Virus record (IMG/VR): IMGVR_UViG_3300023174_000312
Coordinates: 1 to 41,847 of that record
Reading direction: 5' to 3' (one strand)
Source of the DNA: a virus
DNA: 41,847 nt
Of the stretch, positions 19,901 to 24,520 are shown in pieces. How positions within the stretch are numbered: position 1 is the first letter of the stretch; each line of letters opens with the position of its first letter. Under the pieces are notes generated by a model, which searched no databases, was not told the origin of the DNA, and was given only the letters and a program-made list of their open reading frames with translations. The position numbers and the translations under genes are program-made.

Positions 19901-20595
19901 TACAAGCCACATACAGAATGACCCCAGCAACTACCACATCATTGGTGCAAGATCTCTCAGCCACAGCTGACATCATCTACGTTGAAAATGCTGCCGCACT
20001 GAGTGAACCCGACCTGCCCAGCGGTGTGTTTGGCCTGATTACCATTGGTGGAGAACGTATCATGTACAGAGCACGGGACACTGTGGCCAACACAGTTTCT
20101 GGACTCATGCGCGGTACAGCCGGAACTGCGGCTAACAGTCACTACGCGAATGAAGCAGTGTATGACATTGGACGTGGTAACTTGCTGAGTTCAACTTACC
20201 AAGACTATGTTGTGAGTGACAGTACCATGGCTGATGGATCAACCACAGTGTATTACGCACCCAATATCAATATTTCAGACTTTGGTGACAGCAGTTCAAT
20301 ATATACCGAAAGCATTGAAGTGTATGTGGGCGGTCAACGCCAATACAACTACAGTCAAACTCAAGCCACATCGCAATACCGCTATATTGTGACAGATTTT
20401 GGGCCATTGGCAATAGAATTCATTGTTGACAATGATCCAGTGAGTCCGCTGTTGCCACCAGCCGCAGGCAGCGAAGTCACTATCCTGCAACGGCGTGCAT
20501 TGAGCTGGTATGAGCCTGGCGCAACCACTGCCAGTGACGGTGTTGCATTGCAAGAAACTGACACAGAGGCCGCAAGGTTTTTGTGCAACAGATAA
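4957..20595 (+). CDS. Giant modular virion protein (5,212 aa), probable baseplate or tail-fibre component
   Basis: One uninterrupted 15.6-kb frame encodes a 5,212-residue protein, about 37% of the window. The N-terminus (ARTRSVDFLPQIFQTPVNKQ) and C-terminus (VALQETDTEAARFL) match the style of very large virion proteins encoded after gp6 in marine T4-like phages. Visible modules, in order: two interleaved cupredoxin-like domains (~170-350); a GQ-F-G-type beta module (~581-662); a CBM5/12-like motif (~1990); seven FG-GAP-like blade motifs between ~2400 and ~3320, with other domains inserted; further CBM5/12-like motifs (~2427, ~3070, ~4130, ~4433); a conserved helical segment (~3870-3950) with a VKPYHV motif; GSGY repeats (~4034, ~4079); and many modules of the pattern 'V-x-V-N-x, dYtv, aP-x-GD-x-I'. 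An RGTAGT element lies near the C-terminus. Its place after gp6 suggests a gp7-like or fibre role, but I cannot assign a T4 homologue. It probably acts outside the virion in host contact. Confidence 0.85.
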   Translation: MARTRSVDFLPQIFQTPVNKQFLAATLDQMVQEPKFKKTQGFIGRTVGPGVNPNDKYVVEPDKTRQDYQLEPGVISLEPDTDNIKNVITYPGINDAIGFQGGDQARPDQLYNSEYYTWDPFVDYDSFVNFSQYFWVPTGPQTVEINTGGIPATDNFEVTRENGVYTFSGITGNNPTIDLVRGGNYTFQVAQNTKETVNYRVTNSGTSSYLIDQLPNPTLTLARGNTYVFNLTLSAPYPFWIKTAIVQGTGSAYNSGVTRNGSATGLVTFTVPQDAPNTLYYVAENQSNLYGTLNIVDGTPGTGPGFWIQTNPGTSGVLPYTPNISDRDVLGVANNGEDLGVVTFNVPQRTAQQFYYDLTDVGPIDLLTTLDFDQINNQPLNEFIATYNGIDGVTYLDARTLVFVNDTDNGWVQTTFFDPLPRLNSFNGKVGSYDSIDFDLATTVPLADRYQVWQINIVDREGVDYISLAKISNVNPNEKFTVLYGATYSSTSWYKLATGYFKQIPLLTAVLDELYYQDGTDPEIFGRIRLLEQTESNTIFIDQILGQTSYTSPNGVVFTNGLKVKFTGDILPASYGSGTSSVTCTDTVGGSNYITCETTAGLYEGEQIIFNASTFGIVAGQTYYIKSISANGVQFSISTVEGGAAVALGTGAYQVAATAFSLNEYYVSGVGTAIELLPVRNFVTPESYVEDANDSTIATEPDQLDYLTIDRASQDLNPWTRSNRWFHIDVLQATASYNNTVADLDNNYRAKRPIISFRPGIRLYNMGTQGKQPVDIIDFAETDALSNIEGSTGYSTDGYTLVDGSRVIFAADLDANVRDKIYIVQFITPDTVPPLIAQPIIHLVLASDGEVLLDQSTVCLYGNTNPGKTFWYDGIEWTLAQQKTAVQQAPLFNVYDLNGISFGDRATYPSSTFVGSKLFSYAVGDTTILDPVLQFPLQYLNINNVGDIVFENNLYKDTFLYVEDNVSITTDISSGAAREYADRTIYKKLIGWQTAAATSQQYQQFKFTYTGQTLKLDIAVGTATVMPPLKIYVGSNFIKPEKYSYTLGTNSTTITLVDTYLPTDIIEVLALSDQTSATAFYQVPINLENNPLNGNSPSFTLGTIRTQYESICENLSTLIGPITGANNTRDLGNIVPYGLTILQQSSPLTLAGYFLRSEKFNIFASLQYNSNEYLKFKGQMLNVVTQQTIQESDTTSEVLDTVMADITLGRVEAQPFYWSDMLPAGMVYQTTTYTVSNTTSDTFDTIQVYNYTSANYLGMNVYLNNVILTRDLDYVVATDGPRITILTGLVMGDVLLLQEYSATYGTFVPNTPTKMGLYPAFRPEIVVQKTTNGTQTVIVGHDGSITKTFGDIRDQVLLEFETRIFNNLKLDGNPVPIELADVIPGQFRTTGYSIDDINTILATDFLSYVAWNKLDYKTQNYQVNNEFSWNYSGSQSRLDNDFLPGAWRGIYRYYYDTQQPEVTPWEMLGLSIKPLWWDTLYGVGPYTQDNLVLWDDIAAGYIADPINPRFVPAYARPASYTSTDPADPTYAGPREGDWTTSPYRQGPYPQLQPVVPTGDEGELLSPFNAVVGTYNDQTFRKSWSIGDGGPVEASWWNSSAYPFAAMRLLALTRPAKFFALFADRDLYKYNNDFDQYLYNNRYRLNARDIEVYGNGVSKASYINWIVDYNRQSGLDSTKELTADLDFLDVRLCYRMASFSDKQYIKIYTEKSSPNSVNTTLLIPDESYDLVLYKNQPFDRASYSAVVIQKVVGGYAVFGYSTTQPFFNVEQSQFTGQLQTYDVAGITIQVPTFYTGTVTQVPYGYIFADETAVSTFLLGYGQYLERQGLIFDDVTNNYILSWSQMVTEFLYWSQQGWDDNALINLNPLAFRLQVTRPQAVVDSVVAQTSENIILDQNRQELATRNLVITRIDNTFIVEPATDQTLSQIDLKYTSYEHMIVLNNASAFGDLIYQPITGARQSRLTLIAATTTEWNGSVDAQGFILNQDNVQDWSPYQTYTKGQIVKYKGAYWSAAYIVQPTEIFNANDWLASDYTQIELGLLPNLANKANQLQNSYNINTANLDSDNDLLSYGLIGFRPRQYMASLNLDDVTQLNVYRQFLGSKGTILSAELFSQANLGKESADYNIYENWAVQRAVYGANANRSFFQLRLNRALLDSNPSLVQVVLPQQTSKADQAVLVSDIWRQSYNITSPEILPVTTTLPTDSALPTAGYVNLDDVDITVFDINDTFSLAANLDAIGVGTNIWAAKINSFNWAIYRAQSVPGIIAHVCDNLDGTSLVIFSEQHGLKVNDKLIIRFFDAEVNGVYTVLSRPSLDKVTIAFSFTGDRTVVNGVGIGFTLETQRVSQASDVLNLPYANTIRPGAKVWVDNNGADLWTVLEKQEVFSGISELAPVEVDEGEQYGSSIAQAQNRTAALVGSPRYRFPIGATQWSIANTYATNDIVFVLDPVQTEFFQAVQPVPTSPPVPISNTAYWTPYSLSSLPRKGGVYVYVKSDSNVYSPISPLAPLDAVLTLDRLDVSGGAFNGQTAARGYGTSVDFGNQTWAAAGAPNSLGSTGLVDNGYATVIYRDPQLARPGQIPYGQWQLLTSPGSLTVAEEFGYSVSVSLDERWMYIGAPGVNSVYAYGRVDWENQRVQALGDGVTTTYAISSAIQIDASTQLTVSVAGDEQFLGTDYTVVDSLSAVKFTTAPAEGDAVEILRTSRELLDYQTYFNVAGSGGSGSGVQFDITRVRGTVQVFLADGGTGYTAGDDITILATSFGGGTSPANDITLTDVTISTGGVITAWTSLTYTPPALATVFSLNEYLYTANNINSFSVLVNNTLQRPNIDYTFSTVTKDLTFVNSPAAGSTILVRAEGYFVYSGTIVNPASTAGNRFGHSVSTSTDGRQVLISAPYTTVDTNAEAGTVYVYDRDVQRFIYGTDGSTVTFTVLGTVSAPVSVLVNNVFLTNELDAAPGATNTFSVSGNIVTINGDLQIGDIIEIETNAFSLVQTINQNTVEKFSNYGYATDLCQYNCSLYVGAPNSSVQNFKGGVVERQVNQSRAYGIITALNANPALTSGNTIRVNNQDVVVPSAWNSASTYSTNTIVYNYSSATTVTTIYVSLQSVPAGTALTNTSYWNTVTTTMITASGQIRALAAQINADVPNVNATVDVTGYLTLAVKNSSAAPVGDKLQVAPGSIGTTFDDIGFDTFVFTQTILSPYPVDFAGFGTSLNIDDTAVNLVVGSPRGTLYLITLFDVITNTDGNTVETDFDEGATDFFDQTIQSGAVYTYDLLSSSSSSVANPDKFVFGQQISSTNIASYDRYGTAVNYTDGVLFTGAPGNEFGDSTLSANYGRVFVSVNPNRVPAWTALRVQQPVVDIRLLNSVYSYDRVTSAVTQYYDFFNPLQGKILGAARQNLDYIGAIDPASYNIGPVNIRGTTWGAGYVGETWWDTSTVRFIDPGQDDIVYASRRWGQVFPGSTVDVYQWVASPNPPSAYVGEGIPFSSVSYVVNTVLSQAGIFNTEYYFWVRGITATATQKGKTLPISTVANYIENPRASGITYIAPINASTIALYNATDYIEAEDTIISIEFDKEFNNDNVHVEYELIAQDKADGWLSNNLYRKLQDSFCGVDTAGNLVPDVNLGPAERYGVQFRPRQSMFTDRFAALKNYLVRANTVLAQYTISENRTFVLLNSREFEPSATTTVNGVTTVNWNTRVANLEILGFQKIEDVPLGYKYLVATDSRNRGLWTIYQVIETTQVSGTVRELQLNRVQNYDTRQYWSYINWYRPGYNSSAKIIAEVANFAALSTLNVAVGSSVKVTANGQGKFEIYIRTVTGYERVGLQDGTIEFSAELWDYALGRFGFDVEVFDAQYFDQEPVIETRKIIQAINEELFIDDLLIERNRALTLMFNFVLSEFGAPEWLVKTSLIDVEHRIRALLPFQNYSRDNQEFVLDYIQEVKPYHVSIREFNLRYNGADEFFGDMTDFDLPAYYNTALDMPQFTSPILLPYNHGTAFNSETNNLSDLSSSSTVWADWPYSQWYNNYLLAVGSVVIVNTGSGYSSPPTVIITANPNDPAPTEAAAATAVLNGAGQVVAINVTNSGSGYRSTPTITFDGGLPGTGVTAYPRMTNDVVRQFRTVIRYDRFQYQTAVQTWSSDGTYENGTLVRYDNRVWSAANADGSSAVVGPTFDLENWQEVNAATYVYPGSNQPTGLTGVDRTMGLYVPGVNSPGLELPLLVDGVDYPGVQVWGEYFAETRRLDADYQSEFADIYLGTRFSDINVDGGEFVGPYEGHAPEELVNGAEYDTMDMRIYTRPGSDWTFDGHGFQVSTVRYTYTPAITDTYSWANVVQNAYQIVVTNLTTGNTLSEDINYTVNWANQTITVISNVADGALINIDVYEIGGGSQLYRGNFVGEDVIADDNTLLVPVSYAQMVQTYVFINGHLASKPILAPYTDSILWNLNNTYQSLDIVFNDNVLTVTGTDGVYNTVTCNNTSALTVGQPIVFSGTGFGGIVVNQEYYVQAIANGTQFFISTEAGATTPTTLTTASGAMTGNPQGTYYRAIQTVIPGIQLTNTDYWLPFIPTQRTKVTISEILTATDGIAVLVLGDAASIAVNETVESGNVVVLAGSVSSLAVGQTVTFSGYSLGGLQTKTDYQILTINATANSISITEDGSTPVALIDDQAVWTGELVAKFVPVDYRSWSTPVSETFIVDTTIRTNGFVTLENVPTGTNPANMIVNVNGLRIVGPTDIPWIGDGTTASFGLPQRLGTSFLQSTIDAPNEIQVWVNNVLQKQSFGSQIGTYSVTNWDGSNTPGRQVVFDTPPESGDQILIAVSTLAWTSFAYDPSSPAFTNELQIVPLLNLGDVIEVITWNNTGQQNIATLTFQGPVTISGSAIVQAYDTTDYDSPTLNNPFQTLPGEFDFQAGTAINSNEFDLLRNNVIGSRLWVNLDGVRLVDGRDFTVSGQYLILASGTINNSQQLVVTEFTNSVVPDAVEFRIFQDMRGVQATYRMTPATTTSLVQDLSATADIIYVENAAALSEPDLPSGVFGLITIGGERIMYRARDTVANTVSGLMRGTAGTAANSHYANEAVYDIGRGNLLSSTYQDYVVSDSTMADGSTTVYYAPNINISDFGDSSSIYTESIEVYVGGQRQYNYSQTQATSQYRYIVTDFGPLAIEFIVDNDPVSPLLPPAAGSEVTILQRRALSWYEPGATTASDGVALQETDTEAARFLCNR
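5461..6021 (+). other. Interleaved pair of cupredoxin-like domains in the giant protein
   Basis: A complete module spans residues ~213-297: it opens with NPTLTLARGNTYVFN, continues with PFWIKT and TFTVPQDAPNTLYY, and ends with YGTLNI. A second copy is split around it. Its first half is NPTIDLVRGGNYTFQV (~174-189); its second half is FWIQTNPGTSG (from 306) and VTFNVPQRTAQQFYY. This module type resembles plastocyanin-like domains of phage and bacterial surface proteins. The Cys, His and Met copper ligands are absent, so a purely structural role is likely. Confidence 0.55.
10924..11040 (+). other. CBM5/12-like carbohydrate-binding motif in the giant protein
   Basis: Residues ~1990-2028 read W-SPYQTYTKGQIVKYKGAYW, then a final DWL. 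This is the W...Y..G..V.Y.G..Y....W pattern of chitin- or cellulose-binding modules of the CBM5/12 type. It is the clearest of five such motifs; the others start near 12235, 14164, 17344 and 18253. Confidence 0.5.
12148..14910 (+). other. Seven FG-GAP-like propeller blades with inserted domains in the giant protein
   Basis: Seven repeats fit the pattern 'YG-x-S-V ... hydrophobic ... G-A/S-P', starting near 12154, 12546, 12742, 13572, 13954, 14562 and 14851. Examples are YGTSVDFGNQTWAAAGAP and FGHSVSTSTDGRQVLISAP. Seven is the blade number of integrin-type FG-GAP propellers. Spacing is uneven because CBM-like and beta-hairpin modules lie between blades. The fold is inferred from pattern only. 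Confidence 0.55.
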
Positions 20596-20599
20596 CACG

Positions 20600-20607
20600 G
20601 ATAAATA
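20600..20607 (+). promoter_or_regulatory. Late-promoter-like motif GATAAATA
   Basis: GATAAATA begins four bases after the giant gene's stop codon and ends seven bases before the ATG at 20615. It matches 7 of 8 bases of the T4 late consensus. As at 1043, the predicted transcript would have almost no leader, and no Shine-Dalgarno sequence is visible. Confidence 0.45.
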
Positions 20608-20614
20608 AAAGACC

Positions 20615-20767
20615 ATGTCAAACTCAGCACCAAAACAGTCAACAGACACACAGCAAAAAGCAACGCAGCCGCGCCGCCCCAATGAAACTGGATCTATCAG
20701 CGTTCAGGCACACATGCGAATTTTTGACCCAAAAACACAAAAAACTTATGTAGAGGGACGAGCATGA
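20615..20767 (+). CDS. Small 50-residue protein with a HMRIFDP motif
   Basis: ATG at 20615 opens a 50-codon frame that ends in a TGA overlapping the next gene's ATG (ATGA at 20764-20767). The first ~25 residues are polar and low in complexity (rich in Gln, Thr, Pro, Lys). The rest, starting SISVQAHMRIFDPKTQ and followed by a TYVEGRA ending, resembles residues ~8-29 of the next protein (IEGFVKIHDPVTGEVLVDKK). The two may therefore share a beta-hairpin motif, and this protein may be a small virion component assembled with its neighbour. Its position in the fibre block, the preceding late-promoter-like motif and the overlapping stop/start support it as a real gene. Its function is unknown. Confidence 0.7.
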   Translation: MSNSAPKQSTDTQQKATQPRRPNETGSISVQAHMRIFDPKTQKTYVEGRA

Positions 20768-21369
20768 TTCAGCCCGGACTGTGCAAAATTGAAGGGTTTG
20801 TTAAAATACATGACCCCGTTACAGGTGAAGTTCTGGTAGACAAAAAGAACGCCATTCATTACGAAAATATCAGTTTGGCCATGGCCCAGACCTTGAGCGA
20901 TCGCAACACTGGTTATATCTACCAAATGGCATTCGGCAACGGTGGCAGCAGTGTAGATCCCACAGGTGTTATCACATATTTGCCCCCAAATACCACGGGT
21001 CAAAATGCTGACTTGTACAATGAAACCTATGCCAAAGTTGTGGACGACAATTCTGCAGCTGACACAGACCCTGAAAACAACAAAATGACCCCGTTGCACA
21101 CCAGTGGCAATGTGTACAGCGACATTCTTGTGACCTGTTTGTTGGATTATGGCGAGCCGCCCGAACAGCAGGCATTTGATAATTCAACCAATTTCAATGG
21201 TGAGTATGTGTTTGACGAGCTTGGGCTGAAAACTTGGAATGGATCGGCTGATAATTTGCGCCTGATTACACATGTGATTTTTCACCCGGTACAAAAGAGT
21301 TTGAATCGTCAGATTCAAATTGACTACACCCTGCGTATACAGACGCTGAGCAACATAAATGCTGTATAA
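20764..21369 (+). CDS. Virion structural protein (201 aa) of marine T4-like phages
   Basis: The N-terminal part contains FVKIHDPVTGEVLVDKKNA followed by IHYENISLAMAQTL. The middle has AFGNGGSSVDPTG and DLYNETYAKVVDD, and the end has THVIFHPVQKSLNRQIQID and YTLRI. I recognise this combination as a conserved structural protein found beside tail-fibre genes of marine T4-like phages; it has no named T4 counterpart that I can give. No signal peptide, membrane segment or catalytic motif is visible. A GAGGGAC stretch (the AGAGGGACGAGC region) upstream of the ATG could serve as ribosome binding site. The start overlaps the stop of the 50-residue gene, so the two are probably translated together. Confidence 0.75.
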   Translation: MIQPGLCKIEGFVKIHDPVTGEVLVDKKNAIHYENISLAMAQTLSDRNTGYIYQMAFGNGGSSVDPTGVITYLPPNTTGQNADLYNETYAKVVDDNSAADTDPENNKMTPLHTSGNVYSDILVTCLLDYGEPPEQQAFDNSTNFNGEYVFDELGLKTWNGSADNLRLITHVIFHPVQKSLNRQIQIDYTLRIQTLSNINAV

Positions 21370-21372
21370 ATA
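21365..21372 (+). promoter_or_regulatory. Late-promoter motif TATAAATA
   Basis: This is a perfect 8/8 match to the T4 late promoter consensus. It overlaps the stop codon of the upstream gene (TAA at 21367-21369) and ends 24 bases before the tail-fibre ATG at 21397. An AGGAAC/AGGTAA ribosome-binding stretch lies in between, giving a normal short leader. Confidence 0.65.
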
Positions 21373-21396
21373 TAAGACTAGGAACAGGTAACTGAC

Positions 21397-23187
21397 ATGG
21401 CATATACAATCAATCTAACCGACGGAACAGTTTTTGCAACTATTTCGGACGGTACAATTAATACATCAAGTTCGATGATCTTGGTGGGTAAAAACTACGC
21501 TGGTTACGGCGAATTTTTGGATGAGAACTTTATACACTTGTTGGAAAATGGGTCAAATACCACTGCACCCGCTGCCCCACTCACAGGGCAACTGTGGTGG
21601 GATAAAACCAATAACCTACTGAAAGTTTACAACGGTTCTATTTTTAAAACAATCTCAGCTGCCACTGCTTCCGCTACTCAGCCGGCCAGTAATGTCACTG
21701 GCGATTTGTGGTATGATACCACAAATCAACAATTGAAAGTTTGGACTGGTGCTGCCTTCCTGGTAGTTGGCCCAGGCTATACCAGCGCCCAAGGACAGTC
21801 TGGCGCAATTCCTGAAACAATTTTAAACAACGTTGGTGCCACACGTTATATCACCAGCCTGTATGTAAACAATGTGCGAGTGGCCATTGTATATGACGGC
21901 GCAAGTTTTACTCCTGAGGCTGCACTGCTGGCAGCCTTTCCTACAATTTATCCTGGTGTGACACTGAGCTCTTCAGTGTCAGGCGCTGTGTTTGCAGGCT
22001 CGGCCACCAATGCACAGTTGTTGGACAGTTTGGACAGTACATCTTTCATGCGGGCCGACGCCAACACAGCAACTACTGGTCGTTTGCAGGTGAACAATGC
22101 CAATGGTATCTATATTGGTACTTCCAATGTGGTCAACATCAGTCAAAGCTCAAATGATGGTATACTTGCCACTCCTGTGAGCACTGGTAACCTGATAATT
22201 CGCACCAATGTTAGTGGCACCACATACACAGTGGCCACTGCATTGGGCGCCAACGGTGCTTTTGCCATTGCTAATGCTGCTACAGTGGGTACCACACTCA
22301 GTGTAACTGGCAATACCACAGGCGGTAATTTACTCACTGGTGGTCAAGTTTCGGCCACTGGCAATATAACTGGCGCTAACTTTATTGGCAATGTGATTCC
22401 CCCTGCAGGAGGTGCTGTGAGCACAACTGGTAATGTCAGTGGCGGCAACATCTTTGCAACCGGGCTAATCAGTGCTGGTGGTAATATCACATCAGCTGCC
22501 AACGTTGCAGGTACTTACTTCATTGGTAACGGTTCACAGTTGACAGGGCTCAGCGCCGCAGTAGCAGTTACCAAATTTGTCAATGGCACATCAGAAGGCA
22601 ACGCTGGTTCATCGGGCGGCAACATTACATTCACAGTGGGCGGAACTAGTAATGTATTGGTATTATCTTCTACCACAGCATATTTTGGCAGTGATGTTAG
22701 TGTGAGTGCCATTCAGAAAACTGGCAGCAATGCTGTGGGCAATATTGGATCCAGTGCCAACTACTTTAACCGTGTGTTTGCCACAGCCACCACAGCCTTG
22801 TACGCTGACGTTGCAGAACGTTTTGCCGCAGATGAGTTTTTGGAACCAGGCACAGTGGTAGAATTGGGCGGTTCGAAAGAGATCACTCGATCTCAGCAAG
22901 ATTTAAGTGAAAATGTGTTTGGCGTGATAAGTACAAGACCAGCCTACACCATGAATGGTGGAGCCGGCGAAGACGACACGCACCCCCCAGTTGCAATGAC
23001 TGGCCGTGTTCCGGTCAAAGCTGTTGGTATCATACGAAGAGGTGATAGGCTTGTGAGTGCTGGTTCAGGTGTTGCCAGAGCAGCCCAGCCCGGAGAAGCC
23101 ACAGCATTCAATGTGATTGGTCGATCTCTTGAAGACAAACATTTGGAAGAATTAGGAACAATTGAAGCAATTGTTACAATCAAATAA
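21397..23187 (+). CDS. Tail fibre protein with peptidase-G2-like C-terminal domain
   Basis: This 596-residue protein has a fibre architecture. Two near repeats sit at the N-terminus (GQLWWDKTNNLLKVYNG at ~64-80 and GDLWYDTTNQQLKVWTG at ~102-118), a module common in T4-like fibre proteins. A shaft follows, with repeated TGN-(I/V)-x-G-x-N units (~300-385) ending in FIGNGSQLTG. From ~469 comes a C-terminal domain starting YADVAERFAADEFLEPGTV and containing FGVISTRPAYTMN. It resembles the peptidase-G2-type domain that acts as a self-cleaving chaperone at the end of phage appendages; whether cleavage occurs here is not shown. A role in receptor recognition is likely. It starts at the first ATG after a perfect late-promoter motif. 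Confidence 0.8.
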   Translation: MAYTINLTDGTVFATISDGTINTSSSMILVGKNYAGYGEFLDENFIHLLENGSNTTAPAAPLTGQLWWDKTNNLLKVYNGSIFKTISAATASATQPASNVTGDLWYDTTNQQLKVWTGAAFLVVGPGYTSAQGQSGAIPETILNNVGATRYITSLYVNNVRVAIVYDGASFTPEAALLAAFPTIYPGVTLSSSVSGAVFAGSATNAQLLDSLDSTSFMRADANTATTGRLQVNNANGIYIGTSNVVNISQSSNDGILATPVSTGNLIIRTNVSGTTYTVATALGANGAFAIANAATVGTTLSVTGNTTGGNLLTGGQVSATGNITGANFIGNVIPPAGGAVSTTGNVSGGNIFATGLISAGGNITSAANVAGTYFIGNGSQLTGLSAAVAVTKFVNGTSEGNAGSSGGNITFTVGGTSNVLVLSSTTAYFGSDVSVSAIQKTGSNAVGNIGSSANYFNRVFATATTALYADVAERFAADEFLEPGTVVELGGSKEITRSQQDLSENVFGVISTRPAYTMNGGAGEDDTHPPVAMTGRVPVKAVGIIRRGDRLVSAGSGVARAAQPGEATAFNVIGRSLEDKHLEELGTIEAIVTIK

Positions 23188-23206
23188 TTAAAGTTAGGAA
23201 CAAAAA

Positions 23207-24157
23207 ATGACATATTCAGCAGGAGGCTTAATCCAGGCCACAGACTACAATGGTTTTGTAAGCACCACAGCAGGGGCCAATATCAACGCAACTTGGAATA
23301 CTGGTTATGGACAAACCGCTATATCAACAGTGGCAGCAGCAGGAACTGTCACAGCCACACAATGGGCCAGCCTGGTCAACACTCTTGCCAGTTTGGGCAC
23401 ACACACCAACACCGCAATCACTTCAAGATCAGCTCCCACAGCAGGACAAACTATCAGTATTTTGAGTGCAGTCAACACCGACATCACCAATGTTTATACC
23501 AACCGTTACAATGCTTACGCTGTAGGTTCACAATACACTGCATGGACTGGTACCAACAGTAAAACCGCAGCCACATCAGGCGCAAACTGGACTATTACAT
23601 TTACCAACACAGTGACCTGGGCCAGTTCTGCCGCAGCCAGTTACTTTTTCAATGCCGGCGGAATTATCAAAATTGATGTCAGCAAAACATCAACTGGAAA
23701 CACAGGTGATCCAGAATGGAATGACCTGGCCAACAATCTGTGCGGCGACATTTATATTTCTGGGCTGGCTACAGCACATACCATAGCCGGCACTTCATAC
23801 ACAGGAACAACCAAAATTGGTGGCACAGGCTCACCAAACACCTTGAGCACAGGCACTGGCTGGGACGCCTTGTCAGCCGGCGCTGCCGCTACCATTGTGT
23901 ACAAACAATTTGCTGATACAGCACCATACACCAGTAATTTTATTCAACATAGCATTGCCAAAAATGCAGGATCAACAGCATTGACCATTACCACATTATG
24001 GTCAAACGCCGACAGTGATCCGATCACAGGTGGTACAGCCGCATCGGGTGCCACACCCGGTACAGCACCTTGTACCATTGTTACATATTTCCCACCTGAA
24101 ACAACCACTCTAACCAACACCTGGGGTACACCCACTGTGGCTGCCACAACAAGTTAA
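23207..24157 (+). CDS. Tail-fibre-like structural protein (316 aa)
   Basis: The protein is rich in Thr, Ala, Ser and Gly and low in charge, typical of beta-structured fibre or adhesin proteins. The N-terminus (MTYSAGGLIQATDYNGF), then INATWNTGYGQTA and the VTATQWASLVNTL helix, match the style of small virion proteins next to fibre genes in aquatic T4-like phages. The middle has ASYFFNAGGIIKIDVS, a pattern seen in such proteins. An AGGAAC stretch 8-13 bases upstream is shared with the preceding fibre gene and may be the ribosome binding site. It is the last gene before the terminator, so it closes the structural block. The exact role is unknown; fibre tip or adhesin are the likely options. Confidence 0.72.
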   Translation: MTYSAGGLIQATDYNGFVSTTAGANINATWNTGYGQTAISTVAAAGTVTATQWASLVNTLASLGTHTNTAITSRSAPTAGQTISILSAVNTDITNVYTNRYNAYAVGSQYTAWTGTNSKTAATSGANWTITFTNTVTWASSAAASYFFNAGGIIKIDVSKTSTGNTGDPEWNDLANNLCGDIYISGLATAHTIAGTSYTGTTKIGGTGSPNTLSTGTGWDALSAGAAATIVYKQFADTAPYTSNFIQHSIAKNAGSTALTITTLWSNADSDPITGGTAASGATPGTAPCTIVTYFPPETTTLTNTWGTPTVAATTS

Positions 24158-24160
24158 CCA

Positions 24161-24180
24161 AAAGGGGCCGCAGCCCCTTT
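24161..24180 (+). terminator. Rho-independent terminator after the structural block
   Basis: AAAGGGGC pairs perfectly with GCCCCTTT across a four-base CGCA loop, an 8-bp stem. It is followed by ACTTTTATCT, a T-rich tail broken by one A and one C. It starts three bases after the stop codon of the last fibre gene and separates the two gene blocks. Confidence 0.85.
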
Positions 24181-24206
24181 ACTTTTATCTATTTCCCCTG
24201 TATAAT
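24178..24206 (+). promoter_or_regulatory. Sigma70-like promoter for the second gene block
   Basis: A perfect TATAAT (-10) lies at 24201-24206, with TTTACT at 24178-24183 as a 4/6 -35 element and a 17-base spacer. The -35 overlaps the terminator's right arm. Transcription would begin near 24212-24213, at the ATG of the next gene, so the message may be leaderless. Its type differs from the TATAAATA motifs of the structural genes and suggests host-polymerase (early or middle) expression. Confidence 0.6.
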
Positions 24207-24211
24207 ACACT

Positions 24212-24520
24212 ATGGATACTAATGCCTTAGTTGCTCATGCACGAGCAAGATTTGATCATGCAGCCGCACGTCGGGTGCTAAAAGAAAAATACGAAGCACG
24301 GATGGTGTTTGCCCATGGGGGCGGTATGTGGCGTGCTGGGCCCGACTTGTTGACTGTACTACTAGCCTGCGCACAAGACAAGAATGTTGTGATCTTGGAC
24401 TTGTATGAAACTCCAGTACAGATCACTGTGACAGACTTGTTTGCTTTGGCACACGAACGCTGGCAAGAACAAATGAATGCATGGAAAGTGGAATGGGACG
24501 AACTGAGCCAAAAGCGTTGA
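24212..24520 (+). CDS. Conserved small phage protein of unknown function (102 aa)
   Basis: A soluble, mainly helical protein with FAHGGGMWRAGPDLLTVL in the middle and VVILDLYETPVQI before a C-terminal helix (MNAWKVEWDEL). I recognise this pattern (KYEA-x-FAH-x-GG, YETPV, MNAW) as a conserved hypothetical protein of T4-like cyanophages and relatives, with no assigned function. There are no membrane segments and no catalytic motif. ATG at 24212 is chosen because the N-terminal helix matches the expected length and the next Met is 30 residues in. It is the first gene of the right-hand block, starts only five bases after a TATAAT element and has no visible Shine-Dalgarno sequence. Confidence 0.75.
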   Translation: MDTNALVAHARARFDHAAARRVLKEKYEARMVFAHGGGMWRAGPDLLTVLLACAQDKNVVILDLYETPVQITVTDLFALAHERWQEQMNAWKVEWDELSQKR

